The notes beneath the pieces were generated by a model that did no database searches, was not told the origin of the DNA, and was given only the letters and a program-made list of their open reading frames with translations. 64,000 nt of DNA from JAHFOW01 sp046350595 (GTDB lineage Bacteria; Planctomycetota; Brocadiia; Brocadiales; Brocadiaceae). The stretch's first letter is position 1. Each line of letters starts with the position of its first letter. The position numbers were made by a program, and so were the translations under genes. Where the stretch lies: positions 1-64,000 of the forward strand of contig JAXMAC010000003.1 in NCBI GenBank assembly GCA_046350595.1. Direction: 5' to 3'. Positions 61,142-64,000 of the stretch are shown here, piece by piece.

Positions 61142-62287
61142 CTATTCTCCGATTGCAAAAAGTCTCCAGTCAACGCATCCGACATAGAGCGTACCTTTAG
61201 AATCAATCGCTGGCGAGGAAAGTAACGATTCGCCAATGGTTGCCCTCCATTTAAGCGTACCGTCGCTATTAATTGCATATACCTTGCCATCCCACGAACT
61301 AATATAAACAACGTTATTCGAGTCTATAAGGGGTGACGCGGTAATAGAATTTTCCGTTTTAAATTTCCATTTCAAGGTGCCGTCCTTATTGACTGCAACA
61401 AGATTTCCATCCTGTGCGCCCACATAGATAGTCTCATCTGCGCCAACGGCTGGCGAGGAATGTGTTCTGCTGCCTAAATCAAAGCCCCATTTTAATGTTC
61501 CGTCCAGATTTACCGCGTAGAGTTTTCCGTTCATATCCGCAATATAGACACTATCGTTACCAATAGCTGGCGTGGAATCTATTTTTCCTTCAGTTTCCAA
61601 GCTCCATTTAAAAGTTCCATCCTGGTTTACTGCGTGCAGGTGCTTATCCCAGGAACCAACATAAATAGTATTATCCTTCCCCATGGCAGGCGACGAAGTC
61701 ATAATCGAAGCCTCTGTTTTATAACTCCACAGTAACCTTCCGTTATTCGTGATAGCCGACAATTTTCCGTCAAAAGAACTGACATATAAATTTCCTTTAT
61801 CGCCACTAGCGGGTGACGAATGAAGAGCCCCGCCAAACTGAAATTTCCATTTAACCTTTCCATCGGGGGTAAGCGCATAAAATCTTCCACTTGCCGTTCC
61901 AATATATATAACCCCATCAGCCCCTACCGCAGGAGCGGCGAATATTTCATCTCCTGCCTTGAATGACCACAGCGCCTTTCCTTTGGGTGTTATTGCCAGG
62001 AGGCTCCCATCTGTGCTCCCCACATAGATTATTCCATCCGCATCAATAACGGGGGAAGACCAGATTTCACCAGCGCTCGAAATAGACCACTTAAGCTTTT
62101 CGCTCGATGGGCCAGGAAACGGTACACGGCCTGTCCTTAGTAAGTTATAACGAAAGAAGGGAAATACATTAGCTGTTTCCTCCGCGCAAACGGAGTTGTT
62201 TTGAGAAGTGGCGCAGACCATAACCGGCGTTATGGCCAAACAGAAAAAGGGTATTAAAAAACCGGCAATCATAGTATTAATTTTCAC
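61142..62287 (-). CDS. Exported PQQ-type beta-propeller repeat protein
   Basis: 381 aa. Signal peptide about 1-27. The body is about eight repeats of the form SSPAIGxDxTIYVGSxDGxLYAVNxDGTLKWxF, the PQQ/BamB-like blade. There are no quinoprotein catalytic residues, so it is a scaffold or binding propeller rather than a dehydrogenase. It precedes the LysM gene's downstream end by 140 bases on the same strand. Confidence 0.85.
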   Translation of the reverse strand: MKINTMIAGFLIPFFCLAITPVMVCATSQNNSVCAEETANVFPFFRYNLLRTGRVPFPGPSSEKLKWSISSAGEIWSSPVIDADGIIYVGSTDGSLLAITPKGKALWSFKAGDEIFAAPAVGADGVIYIGTASGRFYALTPDGKVKWKFQFGGALHSSPASGDKGNLYVSSFDGKLSAITNNGRLLWSYKTEASIMTSSPAMGKDNTIYVGSWDKHLHAVNQDGTFKWSLETEGKIDSTPAIGNDSVYIADMNGKLYAVNLDGTLKWGFDLGSRTHSSPAVGADETIYVGAQDGNLVAVNKDGTLKWKFKTENSITASPLIDSNNVVYISSWDGKVYAINSDGTLKWRATIGESLLSSPAIDSKGTLYVGCVDWRLFAIGE

Positions 62288-62427
62288 GAATGTGTCTCCT
62301 CATAAGGTTTTAAATATAGTGCAAACATGATAAAAATACCACAGGATACGTAAAAAATGGGCATCTCCTCACGTTTCCTGTGGTTCTCATCAACTGTTTT
62401 ATTCAAAAATCAAATATTTTTATACAG

Positions 62428-63111
62428 TCAGAGTTCGGGAATAATGATTTCCTGTCCGACCTTTAAGGCATTTTTATTTCTCAGGGCGGATTTATTTGCA
62501 TCCAATATCTTATTCCATTTTGAACCATCATTGTAATACTTCAAGGCTATTTTATACAGTGAATCGCCTTGTTGTATGGTATGTTTTTTACCTGTTGAAT
62601 TTGAAGTATCTTTCTCAGTCATTAAAGAAAGTGAAGGAGTTGCTGATCCTTTTTTTGTCTTTTGAGATACCGATTGCTGCTGTTTGCTTACTAATGAACT
62701 TTTTCCATTGTCGGCGGCCAGACTCAAAAAGTCTTCATTTTCCATCGAAGAAACAGTTCTTTTCGTAAGTATGTTCCCTGTTTCAGACTTAGGCTTTTCA
62801 CATTCGCCTTCAATTACCGCATCATCTTTGATTGCAAACGGTTCCTGTTTCTTTACAACATGAGACGTAACCGGTTCTTTTTGATCAGTCTCTTGCCCCC
62901 TGGTTTCTGCGTCCTTAAAAGAATCCAGATCCTTCCCACCAGCATCCGGAGAAAGGTCATTGATATTTAATACGGCAACCTCGTTATCCCCTCGTTGTTC
63001 TGGAATAGGAATGGCTGGTTCTTTCACGGCCGTCCGTGTGCTCAGAAAGACGCCAATAATTGCCAGAATAATCACTCCTAAAATTACGCCAATCTGCACA
63101 TCTTTCTTCAT
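62428..63111 (-). CDS. Membrane-anchored LysM-domain protein
   Basis: 227 aa. One TM helix (about 7-24, VILGVIILAIIGVFLST), a long charged low-complexity linker (about 35-170), and a C-terminal LysM domain (about 178-226, HTIQQGDSLYKIALKYY...LKVGQEIIIPEL). LysM binds N-acetylglucosamine-containing glycans, such as peptidoglycan. Anchored to the membrane with the LysM outside. Confidence 0.85.
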   Translation of the reverse strand: MKKDVQIGVILGVIILAIIGVFLSTRTAVKEPAIPIPEQRGDNEVAVLNINDLSPDAGGKDLDSFKDAETRGQETDQKEPVTSHVVKKQEPFAIKDDAVIEGECEKPKSETGNILTKRTVSSMENEDFLSLAADNGKSSLVSKQQQSVSQKTKKGSATPSLSLMTEKDTSNSTGKKHTIQQGDSLYKIALKYYNDGSKWNKILDANKSALRNKNALKVGQEIIIPEL

Positions 63112-63244
63112 TATTCTTTATCCTTTCGAAGCTTAGGCCTGGAATGAAAAAGGCAAATAATATAGTATTGACACGAAAATACATATTTTCATAACCTTTT
63201 GTGAGCCTTTAGCTCATGATTGTTTACTGTGTAAAAACTTCTTT

Positions 63245-63492
63245 TTTTATAAGTTTTTCACAATCCCATTTACTTCTTGTCAGTCGGTAAAGTTTGTTTA
63301 TGAGGGAAAGATTGCTTCGCTCCGCTCGCAATGACCCCAGACGACTAAAGTCGTTACTACAAACGCCCGCAATGACAATGTGCTGTTGTACCATCAAAGT
63401 GCTTAGTAAGTGTCATTGCGAGGGTCTTCTCCGAAGCAATCTCCCCCTTTTCAAAAGAAAAATTGGTTGCGGCTTTGCTGCACTGTGATATA
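63245..63492. repeat. Dispersed repeat family B, full copy
   Basis: Matches 25840-26105 over nearly its full length, including GTTTGTTTATGAGnGAAAGATTGC, CTCCGCTCGCAATGACC and the tail TTGGTTGCGGCTTTGCTGC. The rest of 63112-63659 holds no gene. Confidence 0.8.
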
Positions 63493-63574
63493 ACAAACAA
63501 AATCATAAAGGCATTGAGTTCTTTTTAAACTCAGCGCCTTGATGATTGGGGAAACCATTACATCGCACATTTCA

Positions 63575-63603
63575 TGCAGAGCGAAGCGAAGCTTCGCTCT
63601 GCA
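63575..63603. repeat. Palindrome TGCAGAGCGAAGC type
   Basis: TGCAGAGCGAAGC pairs with GCTTCGCTCTGCA around GAA, a relative of the 33704 hairpin. Confidence 0.8.
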
Positions 63604-63659
63604 CAAAACAAGATTCCTTCTTTTACGCTCAGGAAATTCTCTAAAACCGGAATCCCTTA

Positions 63660-64000
63660 CTATTGCTTCCTTTCCGGATTTCCGCTTCTCTGTTGTGGCA
63701 ATGCCTGGCTTACCGGAGAAAGGCCTTTCCATCTGGTAAGCATCGGACATGCGATAAATATTGTTGAGTATGTACCGACAATAATACCAACAAGCATAAC
63801 AAACGCGAACCCATGAATTTCAGGTCCGCCCAGGAAGAACAGCGCAAAGAGCACGCCAATTGTTGTAACACCGGTCAGAAGGGTACGGCTCAACGTCTGG
63901 TTAATGCTGTCATTGACCAGTTGCGGAGTAAGGATGTTACCCCGCGCCCCCATATTTTCCCTGATCCTGTCAAAAATAACAATGGTATCGTTCAGTGAAT
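63660..64000 (-). CDS. secF: Protein export protein SecF, C-terminal part, cut by window edge
   Basis: 114 codons, open past the right edge. It reads YSLNDTIVIFDRIRENMGARG, LVNDSINQTLSRTLLTG and then TM helices (LFALFFLGGPEIHGFAFVMLVGIIVGTYST), the characteristic end of SecF (or SecDF). SecF with SecD uses the proton gradient to help protein export. The tail after the last helix is short (to 63660). Confidence 0.9.
   Translation of the reverse strand, partial: SLNDTIVIFDRIRENMGARGNILTPQLVNDSINQTLSRTLLTGVTTIGVLFALFFLGGPEIHGFAFVMLVGIIVGTYSTIFIACPMLTRWKGLSPVSQALPQQRSGNPERKQ

Noticed and set aside
1..64000. CRISPR arrays
   Set aside because: I saw no regularly spaced short direct repeats; repeats present are dispersed or palindromic.

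Overview
The window looks like a chromosomal segment of an anaerobic ammonium-oxidising (anammox) planctomycete of the Brocadia/Kuenenia/Jettenia group. The main evidence is an octaheme hydroxylamine-oxidoreductase-family gene at 20121-21806 that reads as hydrazine dehydrogenase (hdh/hzo). It is supported by a second HAO-like multiheme cytochrome at 57748-58925, an oxygen-independent (class III) ribonucleotide reductase, an AhbC-type alternative haem-synthesis enzyme and lipid-A/Kdo genes. Genus assignment is inference.

Layout. 1-12.9 kb is an accessory island. It holds the start of a tyrosine recombinase (running off the left edge), an excisionase, a rolling-circle-type Rep gene next to nested inverted repeats, a PIN-domain toxin pair, an ISL3 element inserted inside a decayed IS3-family element, and a 1281-aa protein with an apparent PD-(D/E)xK nuclease region joined to a STAND-type NTPase. 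The big gene and an eroded brnT/brnA pair each sit beside attC-like imperfect palindromes, so this part resembles a small integron cassette array. The island ends at a 24-bp copy of a tRNA/tmRNA 3' end (12891-12914) next to the remnant of a second integrase. 13-16 kb holds an intact IS630-type element and a Panacea-domain antitoxin with a RelE-like toxin.

16-26 kb mixes small exported proteins, the hdh gene (its 3' end frameshifted by an exact 55-bp tandem duplication), a sigma-54 activator and a GDPD-HEAT fusion. 26-46 kb is mostly housekeeping: lptC/ostA-kdsC-kdsD, an M50 protease, scpA, a Trm112-like protein, yidC, mnmE, dCMP deaminase, nrdR-nrdD-nrdG, tandem paralogous beta-propeller proteins and smc. 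45.7-48 kb is a compact three-gene operon (membrane protein, TRAFAC-type GTPase, unknown partner) that may be a GTPase-centred conflict or signalling system. 48-57 kb carries an S41 protease, aprA-aprB-sat, a eukaryote-like UDP-glucose dehydrogenase and panC. 57.7-64 kb holds a six-haem HAO-like cytochrome broken by a one-base frameshift, an IS1634-type fragment, ahbC, a PQQ-type propeller protein, a LysM protein and the end of secF.

Several dispersed repeat families recur between genes. One has supplied the 5' region of a cytochrome gene. Several frameshifts fall in homopolymer runs, so sequencing or assembly error must be excluded before calling those genes broken.
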